A stretch of 64,000 nt of DNA from Citrobacter sp. 18056 (GTDB lineage: Bacteria > Pseudomonadota > Gammaproteobacteria > Enterobacterales > Enterobacteriaceae), in the NCBI GenBank assembly GCA_902706235.1, contig CACSJR010000021.1, forward strand, positions 1-64,000. Direction: 5' to 3'. Of the stretch, positions 39,207-47,940 are shown piece after piece (the first letter of the stretch is position 1; each line of letters starts with the position of its first letter). The translations under genes were made by a program, and so were the position numbers. The notes beneath the pieces were generated by a model. It made no database searches. It was given only the letters and a program-made list of their open reading frames with translations, and was not told where the DNA came from.

Positions 39207-40282
39207 CTGTACTGATACATGTACTGGGATCGGATATCCCGCACCATAATCAAACCGTTCTGCGGTTTTTCAGTGAAGAACTGGCGGACGGCTGCGAGCA
39301 CGCCCGTGAATTTATGGTGGTGGGCAATGAAAGCGCGCTACAAGCCGCAGGCCCGAATCTCTCGCTGCGTTTTTATGCTGACAAGAAAGCGTTGGCTACC
39401 GCGGTTGTCGAGAAAGCGAAGGCGGACCGCACGCAGCGGTTTTTCTTCCACGGACAGTTCAACACCGGCCTTTGGCTGGCGCTGTTGTCCGGCGGTATCA
39501 AGCCCGCGCAGTTTAACTGGCATATCTGGGGCGCTGACCTGTATGAGGTCTCCCGGGGCCTGAAATTCCGTCTCTTTTATCCGCTTCGCCGCATGGCGCA
39601 GGGGCGTGTGGGCTGTGTCTTCGCCACGCGTGGCGATTTGAATACCTTCGCGAAAGCACATCCGCGGGTACAAGGTGAGTTGTTGTATTTCCCGACGCGC
39701 ATGGACTCGTCGTTGAACGACATGGAAACTGAGCGTCACGAAGCGCAAACGCTGACGATACTTGTCGGCAACTCCGGCGATCGCAGCAACGATCACGTCG
39801 CGGCGCTGAAGGCTATTCATCAGCAGTTTGGTGACACCGTTAATGTGGTGGTGCCGATGGGCTACCCGGCCAATAACGACGAATACATTCGCGAAGTGCG
39901 CGCGGCAGGCGAAGCGCTATTCAGCGCGGAACACCTGCAGATCCTCGGCGAAAAGCTGGCATTTGACGATTATCTGGCCCTGCTTCGCCGCTGCGACCTG
40001 GGCTACTTCCTGTTCCCACGCCAGCAGGGGATTGGCACGCTATGTTTGCTGATTCAGGCGGGGATTCCGTGTGTGCTGAACCGGGAGAATCCGTTCTGGG
40101 AAGATATGGCCGAACAGCACATTCCGGTGCTGTTCACCACCGATACGCTGGACGTCGCCGTGGTGCGTGAAGCGCAACGACAACTGGCGAGTGTCGATAA
40201 AACACAGATAGCGTTTTTCCGTCCAAACTATCTGGAACCGTGGCATCGCGCGCTGCAGATTGCAGCAGGAGAGGCGCAATGA
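39203..40282 (+). CDS. wecF: Fuc4NAc transferase
   Basis: A 359-residue GT56 family glycosyltransferase. It adds Fuc4NAc from dTDP-Fuc4NAc to lipid II and completes the ECA trisaccharide. Segments shared with E. coli are [11 protein letters not shown] at the start, HIWGADLYE near residue 110 and [17 protein letters not shown]-like text near 275 (here [12 protein letters not shown]). Same length as in E. coli. Confidence 0.95.
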   Translation: MTVLIHVLGSDIPHHNQTVLRFFSEELADGCEHAREFMVVGNESALQAAGPNLSLRFYADKKALATAVVEKAKADRTQRFFFHGQFNTGLWLALLSGGIKPAQFNWHIWGADLYEVSRGLKFRLFYPLRRMAQGRVGCVFATRGDLNTFAKAHPRVQGELLYFPTRMDSSLNDMETERHEAQTLTILVGNSGDRSNDHVAALKAIHQQFGDTVNVVVPMGYPANNDEYIREVRAAGEALFSAEHLQILGEKLAFDDYLALLRRCDLGYFLFPRQQGIGTLCLLIQAGIPCVLNRENPFWEDMAEQHIPVLFTTDTLDVAVVREAQRQLASVDKTQIAFFRPNYLEPWHRALQIAAGEAQ

Positions 40283-41625
40283 GCCTGATGCAGTTTACCG
40301 GCCTGTTTGTGGTCTGGCTGTTTTCATCGCTGTTTATCGCCACGCTGACGTACTTTGAGTTTCGTCGAGTGCGCTTTAACTTTAACGTCTTCTTCTCAAT
40401 GCTGTTTTTACTGACGTTTTTCTTCGGCTTCCCGCTGTCGATGACGCTGGTGTTTCGTTTTGACGTCAGTGTCGCGCCGCCTGGAATTCTGCTGCAGGCG
40501 CTGTTGTCGGCGGTCTGTTTTTACGCGATTTACTACGTGGCGTACAAAACGCGCCTGCGTGCGGCCCGCGCTCAGAAGGAACGTCGTCCTTTGTTCACCA
40601 TGAACCGGGTGGAAACCCATCTGGCGTGGATGACCCTGGCGCTGATTGCATTGTTGAGCGTCGGTGTATTCTTCGCGCACAACGGTTTCTTGCTGTTCAA
40701 GCTGCACTCCTACAGCCAGATTTTCTCCAGCGAAGTCTCCGGCGTGGCGCTCAAGCGCTTCTTCTACTTCTTCATCCCGGCGATGCTGGTCGTCTATTTC
40801 CTGCGTCAGGACAGCAAAGCTTGGATCTTCTTCCTCGTCAGCACCGTGGCGTTTGGTCTGCTGACCTACGTGATCGTCGGCGGCACGCGCGCCAATATCA
40901 TCATCGCCTTTGCTATCTTCCTGTTCATCGGCATCATTCGCGGCTGGATTTCACTGTGGATGCTGGCGGCGGCGGGCGTGTTAGGGATTGTCGGCATGTT
41001 CTGGCTGGCGCTAAAACGCTATGGGATGAATGTCAGCGGCGACGAAGCGTTTTATACCTTCCTGTATCTGACGCGCGACACCTTCTCGCCGTGGGAAAAC
41101 CTGGCGCTACTGTTGCAGAACTACGACAAAATTGACTTCCAGGGACTGGCGCCGATTGTCCGCGATTTCTATGTCTTCATTCCGAGCTGGCTGTGGCATG
41201 ACCGGCCGAGCATCGTACTCAATACCGCCAACTACTTTACCTGGGAAGTGCTGGATAACCATTCCGGGCTGGCGATTTCCCCGACGCTGATTGGCTCGCT
41301 ATTGGTGATGGGCGGCGCATGGTTTATCCCGCTGGGTGCGGTGGTCGTGGGGCTGATTATCAAATGGTTTGACTGGCTGTATCAGTTGGGCAACCGTGAA
41401 GCGAACCGCTATAAAGCGGCGATTCTGCACAGTTTCTGTTTTGGCGCTATCTTCAACATGATTGTGCTGGCCCGCGAAGGACTCGACTCGTTCGTTTCCC
41501 GCGTGGTCTTTTTCCTGGTGGTTTTCGGGCTCTGCCTGCTGGTCGCCAAATTGCTTTACTGGCTGCTGGACAGCGCCGGGCTTATCAATAAACGCTCAAG
41601 GCCGCTGCCACAACCTCTGGTTTGA
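40279..41625 (+). CDS. wzyE: ECA polymerase
   Basis: A 448-residue inner-membrane polymerase that joins ECA trisaccharide repeats in the periplasm. About eleven membrane segments are visible and the central periplasmic part ([28 protein letters not shown]) is highly conserved. The start at 40279 overlaps the wecF stop as ATGA; the longer frame upstream would run into wecF. The E. coli protein is 450 residues. Confidence 0.95.
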   Translation: MSLMQFTGLFVVWLFSSLFIATLTYFEFRRVRFNFNVFFSMLFLLTFFFGFPLSMTLVFRFDVSVAPPGILLQALLSAVCFYAIYYVAYKTRLRAARAQKERRPLFTMNRVETHLAWMTLALIALLSVGVFFAHNGFLLFKLHSYSQIFSSEVSGVALKRFFYFFIPAMLVVYFLRQDSKAWIFFLVSTVAFGLLTYVIVGGTRANIIIAFAIFLFIGIIRGWISLWMLAAAGVLGIVGMFWLALKRYGMNVSGDEAFYTFLYLTRDTFSPWENLALLLQNYDKIDFQGLAPIVRDFYVFIPSWLWHDRPSIVLNTANYFTWEVLDNHSGLAISPTLIGSLLVMGGAWFIPLGAVVVGLIIKWFDWLYQLGNREANRYKAAILHSFCFGAIFNMIVLAREGLDSFVSRVVFFLVVFGLCLLVAKLLYWLLDSAGLINKRSRPLPQPLV

Positions 41626-41636
41626 TAAGGGAACAC

Positions 41637-42377
41637 ATGACGGATTCAACCGCTGCGCCGCTCTATGCCGTGCGCGGCCTGCAACTGATTGGCTGGCGTG
41701 ATATGGCGCATGCGCTGGACTATCTCTATGCCGATGGGCAAATGAGGCAGGGGACGCTGGTGGCGATCAACGCGGAGAAAGTACTGACAGCGGAAGACAA
41801 CGCCGAGGTGCGCACGCTTATCGACGCCGCAGAGTTTAAATATGCCGACGGGATAAGTGTCGTGCGTTCGATTCGCAAGAAATACCCGCAGGCCAATGTG
41901 TCACGCGTGGCCGGAGCCGATCTCTGGGAAGCGCTGATGGCTCGCGCGGGCGCGGAAGGGACGCCGGTATTTCTGATTGGCGGCAAGCCGGAAGTGCTGG
42001 CGCAAACCGAAGCCAAACTGCGCCAACAGTGGAACGTGAATATCGTTGGCAGCCAGGACGGTTATTTCAAACCGGAAGAGCGCCAGGCGCTGTTTGAACG
42101 CATTCAGGCCAGCGGGGCGAAGATTGTCACCGTGGCGATGGGCTCACCAAAGCAGGAAATCTTAATGCGCGACTGCCGTCTGGTTCATCCTGACGCGCTG
42201 TATATGGGCGTGGGCGGCACCTATGACGTTTTCACTGGTCATGTAAAACGTGCGCCTAAAATATGGCAAAAACTGGGGCTGGAATGGCTCTACCGTTTGC
42301 TGTCGCAGCCAAGCCGTATTGGCCGACAGCTGCGCCTGTTGCGCTATCTTCGCTGGCACTATACCGGCAATCTTTGA
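41637..42377 (+). CDS. wecG: UDP-ManNAcA transferase
   Basis: A 246-residue WecG/TagA/CpsF (GT26) glycosyltransferase. It transfers ManNAcA to lipid I to make lipid II of the ECA pathway. Conserved text: [20 protein letters not shown] and GSPKQEILM. The ATG at 41637 equals the E. coli length and has AAGGGA six bases upstream; ATG 41622 would overlap wzyE. It is the last gene of the wec operon. Confidence 0.95.
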   Translation: MTDSTAAPLYAVRGLQLIGWRDMAHALDYLYADGQMRQGTLVAINAEKVLTAEDNAEVRTLIDAAEFKYADGISVVRSIRKKYPQANVSRVAGADLWEALMARAGAEGTPVFLIGGKPEVLAQTEAKLRQQWNVNIVGSQDGYFKPEERQALFERIQASGAKIVTVAMGSPKQEILMRDCRLVHPDALYMGVGGTYDVFTGHVKRAPKIWQKLGLEWLYRLLSQPSRIGRQLRLLRYLRWHYTGNL

Positions 42378-42391
42378 GCTCCCTTCCTAAA

Positions 42392-42422
42392 AATGTATTG
42401 CACAACAATTGTGCAATACATT
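42392..42422. other. Perfect dyad between wecG and yifK
   Basis: AATGTATTGCACAA / TTGTGCAATACATT, a 14-base-pair perfect inverted repeat with the three-base centre CAA. No T run follows, so it is not a standard terminator. It could end the wec mRNA by Rho or act as an operator. The centre contains CACAACAA, close to the pairing motif of GcvB targets. Confidence 0.75.
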
Positions 42423-42580
42423 CGCATAACTAATACTTTATTTGCTATTTCACCCTTTTTATTCAACCATTCGCACCCTTAAAAGTCTGCACGCCTGTTG
42501 GTGCCAGACATTCCACGGTATGACATCTGCTCATAACAATAACCGGCAACGACCGGAAAGCGGCAAACACGCGAGGATCT

Positions 42581-43966
42581 ATGGCTGAGAAAGAACCAGT
42601 GCTACAGCGAGGGCTGGAAGCGCGACACATTGAATTAATCGCCCTGGGCGGCACCATCGGCGTTGGGCTGTTTATGGGCTCGGCAAGCACCCTGAAATGG
42701 GCGGGTCCTTCGGTTTTACTGGCGTACATTATCGCCGGCCTCTTTGTGTTCTTCATCATGCGTTCGATGGGCGAAATGCTGTTCCTCGAACCGGTCACTG
42801 GTTCGTTTGCCGTTTATGCACATCGTTACATGAGCCCATTTTTTGGTTATCTCACCGCGTGGTCTTACTGGTTTATGTGGATAGCGGTCGGGATTTCAGA
42901 GATAACCGCCATCGGGGTTTACACCCAGTTCTGGTTCCCGGACATGGCGCAGTGGATACCGGCGCTTATCGCCGTGGCGTTGGTGGGGTTAGCGAATCTG
43001 GCGGCGGTGCGTTTGTACGGCGAGCTGGAATTCTGGTTTGCGATGATCAAAGTCACCACTATTATCGTGATGATCGTCGTGGGGCTTGGGGTGATTTTCT
43101 TTGGCTTCGGCAACGGCGGTCACGCGTTGGGCTTCGGTAATTTAACCGAGCACGGCGGCTTCTTTGCTGGTGGCTGGAAGGGCTTCCTGACGGCGCTGTG
43201 TATCGTGGTGGCGTCGTATCAGGGCGTGGAGCTGATTGGCATCACCGCCGGTGAAGCGAAAAACCCGCAGGTCACCTTGCGCAGCGCGGTGGGTAAAGTG
43301 TTGTGGCGAATTTTGATTTTCTACGTCGGCGCTATTTTCGTAATCGTCACCATTTTTCCGTGGAATGAAATTGGCAGTAACGGCAGTCCGTTCGTGCTGA
43401 CCTTTGCCAAAGTTGGGATCACTGCGGCGGCGGGTATCATCAACTTTGTGGTACTGACGGCGGCGCTTTCTGGCTGCAACAGTGGGATGTACAGCTGTGG
43501 CCGCATGCTGTACGCGTTGGCGAAGAACCGCCAGCTGCCGTCGGCAATGGCGAAAGTCTCGGGTAACGGCGTGCCGGTGGTGGGCGTGGCGGTGTCGATT
43601 GTCGTGCTGCTGCTTGGTTCTTGTCTGAACTACATCATTCCCAATCCGCAGCGGGTATTTGTGTACGTCTATAGCGCCAGCGTGCTGCCGGGCATGGTGC
43701 CGTGGTTTGTTATCCTGATTAGCCAGCTGCGTTTTCGTGAAGCGCACAAGCAGGCGATGGCGAGTCATCCATTCCGATCGGTACTGTTCCCGTGGACCAA
43801 TTATTTGACGATGGCATTCCTGATTTGTGTGTTGGTCGGCATGGGCTTTAATGACGACACGCGCACCTCGCTGTTTGTCGGTGTTCTTTTCCTGGCCATT
43901 GTGACGGTGCTTTACAAAGTGTTAGGCCTCAATCGGGCTGATGGCACCCAGGAGTTGAAGGAATAA
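42581..43966 (+). CDS. yifK: Amino acid permease YifK (ThrP)
   Basis: A 461-residue APC-family permease with twelve membrane segments. The N-terminus [24 protein letters not shown] and the substrate-binding GEAKNP stretch are typical of the family. E. coli YifK has been described as a threonine/serine proton symporter (ThrP) that is repressed by Lrp and by the sRNA GcvB. Length equals the E. coli protein. It stands between the wec operon and the tRNA cluster as in E. coli. Confidence 0.94.
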   Translation: MAEKEPVLQRGLEARHIELIALGGTIGVGLFMGSASTLKWAGPSVLLAYIIAGLFVFFIMRSMGEMLFLEPVTGSFAVYAHRYMSPFFGYLTAWSYWFMWIAVGISEITAIGVYTQFWFPDMAQWIPALIAVALVGLANLAAVRLYGELEFWFAMIKVTTIIVMIVVGLGVIFFGFGNGGHALGFGNLTEHGGFFAGGWKGFLTALCIVVASYQGVELIGITAGEAKNPQVTLRSAVGKVLWRILIFYVGAIFVIVTIFPWNEIGSNGSPFVLTFAKVGITAAAGIINFVVLTAALSGCNSGMYSCGRMLYALAKNRQLPSAMAKVSGNGVPVVGVAVSIVVLLLGSCLNYIIPNPQRVFVYVYSASVLPGMVPWFVILISQLRFREAHKQAMASHPFRSVLFPWTNYLTMAFLICVLVGMGFNDDTRTSLFVGVLFLAIVTVLYKVLGLNRADGTQELKE

Positions 43967-44018
43967 GCGACAAAATGCGCAAAGCATAACCAAACGGAAA
44001 ATTTCTTTAAAAAGACAC

Positions 44019-44047
44019 TAGACAGCACAGCATGAAGTCCGTAATAT
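44019..44047 (+). promoter_or_regulatory. Promoter of the argX-hisR-leuT-proM operon
   Basis: TAGACA (44019-44024), 17 bases, TAATAT (44042-44047), followed by the GC-rich discriminator CCGACCCCGC. A GC-rich discriminator is typical of stringently controlled stable RNA promoters. Confidence 0.8.
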
Positions 44048-44068
44048 CCGACCCCGCAACGGCGCTAA

Positions 44069-44145
<77 letters not shown>

Positions 44146-44211
44146 TTTACCCGGTGCTGGAGCTGCGGTGGCCTGTGATGTAAAGACAGGGCCGCGTGAA
44201 AGAATATCAGT

Positions 44212-44288
44212 GGTGGCTATAGCTCAGTTGGTAGAGCCCTGGATTGTGATTCCAGTTGTCGTGGGTTCGAATCCCATTAGCCACCCCA
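44212..44288 (+). tRNA. hisR: tRNA-His (GTG)
   Basis: A 77-base tRNA including the G at position -1 (44212) that pairs with the discriminator C, a feature specific to tRNA-His. Anticodon GTG; ends CCCA. Confidence 0.97.
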
Positions 44289-44311
44289 TTAATTTTGAGT
44301 TCAGTGGCAAT

Positions 44312-44398
44312 GCGAAGGTGGCGGAATTGGTAGACGCGCTAGCTTCAGGTGTTAGTGTTCGTAAGGACGTGGGGGTTCAAGTCCCCCCCCTCGCACCA
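44312..44398 (+). tRNA. leuT: tRNA-Leu (CAG)
   Basis: An 87-base class II tRNA with a long variable arm (TGTTCGTAAGGACGT) and anticodon CAG. CCA encoded. Confidence 0.97.
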
Positions 44399-44446
44399 CA
44401 ACTTAGAATTAAACAGAATTGAACGAAAATTCAAAAAGCAGTATTT

Positions 44447-44523
44447 CGGCGAGTAGCGCAGCTTGGTAGCGCAACTGGTTTGGGACCAGTGGGTCGGAGG
44501 TTCGAATCCTCTCTCGCCGACCA
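44447..44523 (+). tRNA. proM: tRNA-Pro (TGG), copy 1
   Basis: A 77-base tRNA with anticodon TGG in CTGGTTTGGGACCAG and an encoded CCA. A second identical copy begins 145 bases later. Confidence 0.97.
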
Positions 44524-44529
44524 ATTTTG

Positions 44530-44554
44530 AACCCTGCTACGGCAGGGTTTTTTC
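44530..44554 (+). terminator. Hairpin after the first proM copy
   Basis: AACCCTGC-TACG-GCAGGGTTTTTT. An intrinsic terminator shape, which the operon must partly read through to express copy 2. Confidence 0.8.
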
Positions 44555-44591
44555 TATCAAGAATTGAACAAAAATTCAAAAAGCAGTACAT

Positions 44592-44668
44592 CGGCGAGTA
44601 GCGCAGCTTGGTAGCGCAACTGGTTTGGGACCAGTGGGTCGGAGGTTCGAATCCTCTCTCGCCGACCA
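44592..44668 (+). tRNA. proM: tRNA-Pro (TGG), copy 2
   Basis: Identical to copy 1 over all 77 bases. About 30 bases ahead of each copy are also nearly identical (GAATTGAAC-AAAATTCAAAAAGCAGTA), so a unit of about 145 bases was duplicated in tandem. Confidence 0.97.
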
Positions 44669-44676
44669 CATTTAGA

Positions 44677-44705
44677 AAAGACCAACCCTCGGGTTGGTCT
44701 TTTTG
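44677..44705 (+). terminator. Terminator after the second proM copy
   Basis: AAAGACCAACC-CTC-GGGTTGGTCTTTTT; strong stem with T run directly after it. Confidence 0.9.
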
Positions 44706-44719
44706 CATCCGTAGTTTAT

Positions 44720-44892
44720 AGAGGATGAGAACTTCCGAAGGAGGTTTGAGTCGAGCGTAGCGAGACAACGTTGCTTTAGCAACGGCCCGCAGGGCGAGCC
44801 ACGCAGTGGCGAGTCATCCTCTCTCGCCGACCACATTCGAAAAAACCGCTCTTTTGAGCGGTTTTTTTACGTCTGTACTCTGGAGAGGATGA
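44720..44892 (+). repeat. tRNA-Pro 3'-end repeat unit
   Basis: The 17 bases at 44816-44832 (ATCCTCTCTCGCCGACC plus the CCA end) copy the 3' end of proM without the rest of the tRNA. The segment before them is bounded by AGAGGATGA (44720-44728) and TCATCCTCT (44814-44822), an inverted repeat, and contains two internal hairpins (CGTTGC/GCAACG, GCCAC/GTGGC). After the tRNA fragment comes a terminator (44841-44868) and AGAGGATGA again (44884-44892). The order tRNA end, terminator, AGAGGATGA thus occurs twice. It recalls the tRNA-terminal repeats known at tyrT (rtT). Confidence 0.75.
44841..44868 (+). terminator. Terminator after the tRNA-Pro fragment
   Basis: AAAAACCGCTC-TTTT-GAGCGGTTTTTTT. Strong stem with seven T. 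Confidence 0.9.
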
Positions 44893-44988
44893 AGAAGCTC
44901 CGGGGAAGGCCGCTTTTTATATTCTGTACTCGGTGTTTCTGCCCTTTAAAAAATATTTTTCCTCTTGGTTTTTTCTCGTGGGTAAATA

Positions 44989-45006
44989 TGTCGCCAGACG
45001 GCGACA
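44989..45006 (+). promoter_or_regulatory. GlrR-type site 1 upstream of glmZ
   Basis: TGTC-N10-GACA, within the perfect palindrome TGTCGCC-AGAC-GGCGACA. TGTC-N10-GACA is the recognition pattern of the response regulator GlrR at glmY. Centre about 150 bases upstream of the glmZ start. Confidence 0.75.
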
Positions 45007-45051
45007 TTTAATTCCCTGATTTCATGCTACATCGCCTTTTATGTATTCCAG

Positions 45052-45069
45052 CGTCTCCGTTTGGAGACA
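45052..45069 (+). promoter_or_regulatory. GlrR-type site 2 upstream of glmZ
   Basis: CGTC-N10-GACA with the symmetric core TCTCCGTTTGGAGA. One base differs from the GlrR pattern. Centre about 87 bases upstream of the glmZ start. Confidence 0.65.
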
Positions 45070-45120
45070 TCTCATGTATTCCTAAAGCGACTAACTCCCT
45101 GATATTGAGGGGTGCAAGAG

Positions 45121-45142
45121 TGGCATAACGTGTGTAATAATA
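45121..45142 (+). promoter_or_regulatory. glmZ promoter, sigma70 with sigma54-like remnant
   Basis: TAATAAT (45135-45141) is a fair -10 element for a start at 45148. The same DNA has TGGCA (45121-45125) with GTGTA at the -12 position, matching the sigma54 layout except that the usual GC at -12 is GT. Confidence 0.6.
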
Positions 45143-45147
45143 TCTGT

Positions 45148-45353
45148 GTAGATGCTCATTCCATCTCTTATGTTCGCGTTTACGCCTCATAAACTCAGGA
45201 ATGACGCAGAGCCGTTTACGGTGCTTATCGTCCACCGACAGATGTCGCTTCGGCCTCATCAAACACCATGGACATAACGTTGAGTGAAGCACCAATTGTT
45301 GTCAAACAGACCTGTTTTAACGCCTGCCCTGATTTCAGCGCAGGCGTTTTTTT
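45148..45353 (+). ncRNA. glmZ: Small regulatory RNA GlmZ
   Basis: About 206 bases closely matching E. coli GlmZ (about 207 bases) along its length, from GTAGATGCTCATTCCATCTC to the end hairpin. GlmZ base-pairs with glmS mRNA with help from Hfq and raises synthesis of glucosamine-6-phosphate synthase; RapZ and RNase E inactivate it, and GlmY protects it as a decoy. The segment TGTTGTCAAACAGACCTGTTTTAACGCC before the terminator matches the region of pairing and processing. The terminator AACGCCTGC / GCAGGCGTTTTTTT ends it. It lies beside hemY as in E. coli, but aslA/aslB are missing here and an MFS gene stands in between. Confidence 0.95.
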
Positions 45354-45358
45354 ATGGG

Positions 45359-46564
45359 TTACGTTCGGTAGCGGAATAAGACGCCGCCCACCAACAATAA
45401 TGCGCAGAATGAAACGCACCACAGCGTGTAAATAGCGCCAAGCTGGCTCGTTAGCATTACCGTAATAGACGTCGCGAGGGTGGCGCTGAGGGTTTGCCAG
45501 CGCCAGGCTTTCGCGCTGGCGGCGGAAACGACATCTTCGGTGAACTGGTGCAGCACGCTGAACGTCCCCAACGCGAAGACCACATTTGATGCCAGGTGAG
45601 CGATAAAAATGGCTCCCAGCGCCGCAGCGGTAAATCCCGACAGCATCGGCATTATGGCGTAGGCGAGCAGAAATATCCCCAGACAACCCAGCAACAGGCG
45701 GTTACGCTCAACATATTCCGGCATCTTGCGGCTATTCAGCAGTAAAGGCCCGCACAATTGTCCCAGGCTGCGACTGAATAGTAGCGGCAACGCCAGCCCG
45801 GCAGTGTCATCCGGATGCATCTGTTGCGCCAACGCGGGCAGCAGTGCCATCGCCGGAGCGCCAACCGCAGCCAGAGAAGGTAGCAGCAGCAGGCTTCTTT
45901 TCTGCGCAAGCGTGAGGGACGCCCAGCCCAGCGGTTTCTGTGTTTTGGGCCTCCTGTCGTCCGCGGCGATCGCGGTGCGCTGCCGCGTTAACCACAGCAA
46001 CCACGATGCGGCGAGAAAACTTATGGCATCGACGACTAATAACGACAGTGGGCTGACTCGCTCAAACAGCAACACGCCCACTCCCATGCCCAATAACACC
46101 TGCGATGCGAATATCAGGTTTTCCATTGCGGTGGCCGCCGGAAGTTCTTGCGCGCTCAGCCCGCGCTTAAAGGTCAGCGCCAATGCGGGCCACGACATTC
46201 CTGCCAGCAGCGCTTCTACGGACTGCACCGCCAATAGCAGCGGAACGTTGTGATGACGTAAACCCTCAAGGGGCAATATCAGCGCCAACAGACCGAGCAA
46301 CTCGCAGCAAATGAGTAAATGCAAGGGAGGGTGGGTGCGACACAATCTTTCGCCAATAAGGCTGCCCAGAAAGCCGGGCACGGTCGCCAACAACCAGGCG
46401 AGCGTTAACGTTGTCGGTGAGGCCTGCCAACGCAACAGCTGACCAAAAACGACGACCTGCGTCAGACCATTACCCAGCGACGATAAAATAAAGGCGAAGG
46501 CTAACAGGCGAAGCCAGACGTGGCCCCGCAATGCGCGTAGCAGCGCAAACAGCAGAGAATTCAT
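45359..46564 (-). CDS. MFS transporter, unassigned
   Basis: A 401-residue membrane protein with about twelve hydrophobic segments in two halves, split by a basic central loop (TRQRTAIAADDRRPKTQKP, about residues 193-211). The first half contains GERLCRTHPP at the loop between segments 2 and 3, where the MFS motif A lies. I do not recognise a specific family member and cannot name a substrate; drug or metabolite efflux is only a guess. It is read toward glmZ and its stop lies directly beside the glmZ terminator. GGAG stands nine bases ahead of the ATG. E. coli K-12 has no gene at this place. Confidence 0.8.
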   Translation of the reverse strand: MNSLLFALLRALRGHVWLRLLAFAFILSSLGNGLTQVVVFGQLLRWQASPTTLTLAWLLATVPGFLGSLIGERLCRTHPPLHLLICCELLGLLALILPLEGLRHHNVPLLLAVQSVEALLAGMSWPALALTFKRGLSAQELPAATAMENLIFASQVLLGMGVGVLLFERVSPLSLLVVDAISFLAASWLLWLTRQRTAIAADDRRPKTQKPLGWASLTLAQKRSLLLLPSLAAVGAPAMALLPALAQQMHPDDTAGLALPLLFSRSLGQLCGPLLLNSRKMPEYVERNRLLLGCLGIFLLAYAIMPMLSGFTAAALGAIFIAHLASNVVFALGTFSVLHQFTEDVVSAASAKAWRWQTLSATLATSITVMLTSQLGAIYTLWCVSFCALLLVGGVLFRYRT

Positions 46565-46694
46565 GTGGAACGATCTCCAGCAAAACGTTATCCACGCAAA
46601 AAGATGCGTGAGTAAAAAACGGTGAATGCTGAAAAGTCGTTACATTGGCAGGCTCTTGAAAGAGGTTAAGAGCAAAGAATTTAGCATGTTGCTT

Positions 46695-46727
46695 ACGAAA
46701 AAAGAAAGGGGCCTTTTGGCCCCTTTG
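46695..46727 (-). terminator. hemY operon terminator
   Basis: On the minus strand, AAAGGGGCC-AAAA-GGCCCCTTT is followed by CTTTTTTCG. It lies 15 bases after the hemY stop. Confidence 0.88.
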
Positions 46728-46741
46728 ATCACACATTTCAC

Positions 46742-47938
46742 TCAGGAAGGTGGATTGTTCTGCAGCGTCAGTAACAGTCCATCACGGCGCATGGTGGCCG
46801 CTTCTTCCGGCTGATGCATTCTGTCTAGAGCATCGGCCAGCCAGGCGTAATCAAACGCGTCTGGGCGCTGTTTCAACGCTGCGCGGAAGGCGACGGTCGC
46901 TTCCTGCCATTCACCGTGTTTCATCAGCGACTGGCCCAGCGTACTCCACAGCAGAGGGCGGTCACCCACGCTCTTGATCTGCTGGCGCAACACTTTTTCC
47001 AGTTGTTCAGGATTCGTGGTTTTCAGACGTGGAACAGGCAGCAGTAGGCGATCGTCATACTGACGTTTCAGGCCATCGATAATAATCTGCTGGGCCATGT
47101 CATGATCGTCACATTCGATGAGATGATCCGCCATGGCCACCTGCAGTGGCACGCGCTGACGGGTTTTTCGGCTCTGATTTTTCCACCATTCGCGCAGACC
47201 ATCGCTACCCTGATCGGCTCGCGCCTGATCCATCAAACCAATCCAGGCCTGCTGTTCCAGAGCGTCACGGTGCGCTTCATCTCCGACGTTCGCTTTCGCC
47301 ATCGACGGAATGATATCCAGCAGTGGGGTCCAGGCCCCGGTGCGAATATAGGCTTGCTCAGCGAGGCGCAGCACTTCCGGGTGACGCGGTGCGATTTCCA
47401 AAAGCTTATCGACGCCGTGACGTGCGGCATGGTCTTCATTGCGTGCCAGCTGCAGGCGAACGCGGGTGATTTCAACCGGGATCAGATCGTTGCCAGCACT
47501 TTCAGCCGCACGTTCCAGATGCTGATTGGCACGCATTTCGTCCCCACGCTGCTGCGCGGCTTCTGCGGCTAACAGGTAGTTCACCACCGGCTGTTCAGCG
47601 TGATCGGCATTCTTCGACATCAGCTTCTCAACCTGCTGATAATCACCTTCTGCCAGCTTGAGCAGCGCTTGTTCGGTCTGCTTACGCGCCCGACGGCGTT
47701 TACGGCCAACAAACCAGCCACGGGTATGCGCCCCGGTGCGGAAAATGCGGCGCAGCAGCCATTCGATAGCGAACAGCACCACCATGGTCAGGATCAGAAT
47801 GATCACCAGGCCGGTGACGCTGGTTTCGATGTTGTAGTTGTCTGTCTGGATCAGAACGTATCCCTGATGGCCTGCAACGATCGGGCCCACAACGATCCCG
47901 GCGATCAGCAACGCAAAGAGCAGTAAAACTTTTAGCAT
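46742..47938 (-). CDS. hemY: HemY, tetratricopeptide inner-membrane protein
   Basis: A 398-residue protein of the same length as in E. coli. Two N-terminal membrane segments (about 1-22 and 40-64) are followed by a basic stretch (RKRRRARKQ) and a cytosolic domain of TPR-like helical repeats. The gene belongs to the hemCDXY operon, and a role in late porphyrin handling has been proposed, but it is not the protoporphyrinogen oxidase that bears the same name in Gram-positive bacteria. Two bases separate it from hemX. Confidence 0.95.
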   Translation of the reverse strand: MLKVLLLFALLIAGIVVGPIVAGHQGYVLIQTDNYNIETSVTGLVIILILTMVVLFAIEWLLRRIFRTGAHTRGWFVGRKRRRARKQTEQALLKLAEGDYQQVEKLMSKNADHAEQPVVNYLLAAEAAQQRGDEMRANQHLERAAESAGNDLIPVEITRVRLQLARNEDHAARHGVDKLLEIAPRHPEVLRLAEQAYIRTGAWTPLLDIIPSMAKANVGDEAHRDALEQQAWIGLMDQARADQGSDGLREWWKNQSRKTRQRVPLQVAMADHLIECDDHDMAQQIIIDGLKRQYDDRLLLPVPRLKTTNPEQLEKVLRQQIKSVGDRPLLWSTLGQSLMKHGEWQEATVAFRAALKQRPDAFDYAWLADALDRMHQPEEAATMRRDGLLLTLQNNPPS

Positions 47939-47940
47939 GC

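Noticed and set aside
42396-42418. NtrC-like site TGCAC-N7-GTGCA in the yifK upstream dyad
   Set aside because: The length fits an NtrC site, but the inner C and G are missing and no sigma54 -24/-12 promoter follows.
44409-44768. A 119-codon minus-strand frame with text such as [22 protein letters not shown]
   Set aside because: It is the antisense of the two proM tRNA genes; such frames are a common false annotation.
45008-45295. A 95-codon minus-strand frame in the gap before the MFS gene
   Set aside because: It runs antisense through glmZ and its promoter; no family resemblance and no ribosome site.
46626-46814. A 62-codon plus-strand frame over the hemY terminator
   Set aside because: It covers the terminator and the antisense end of hemY; no family and no ribosome site.
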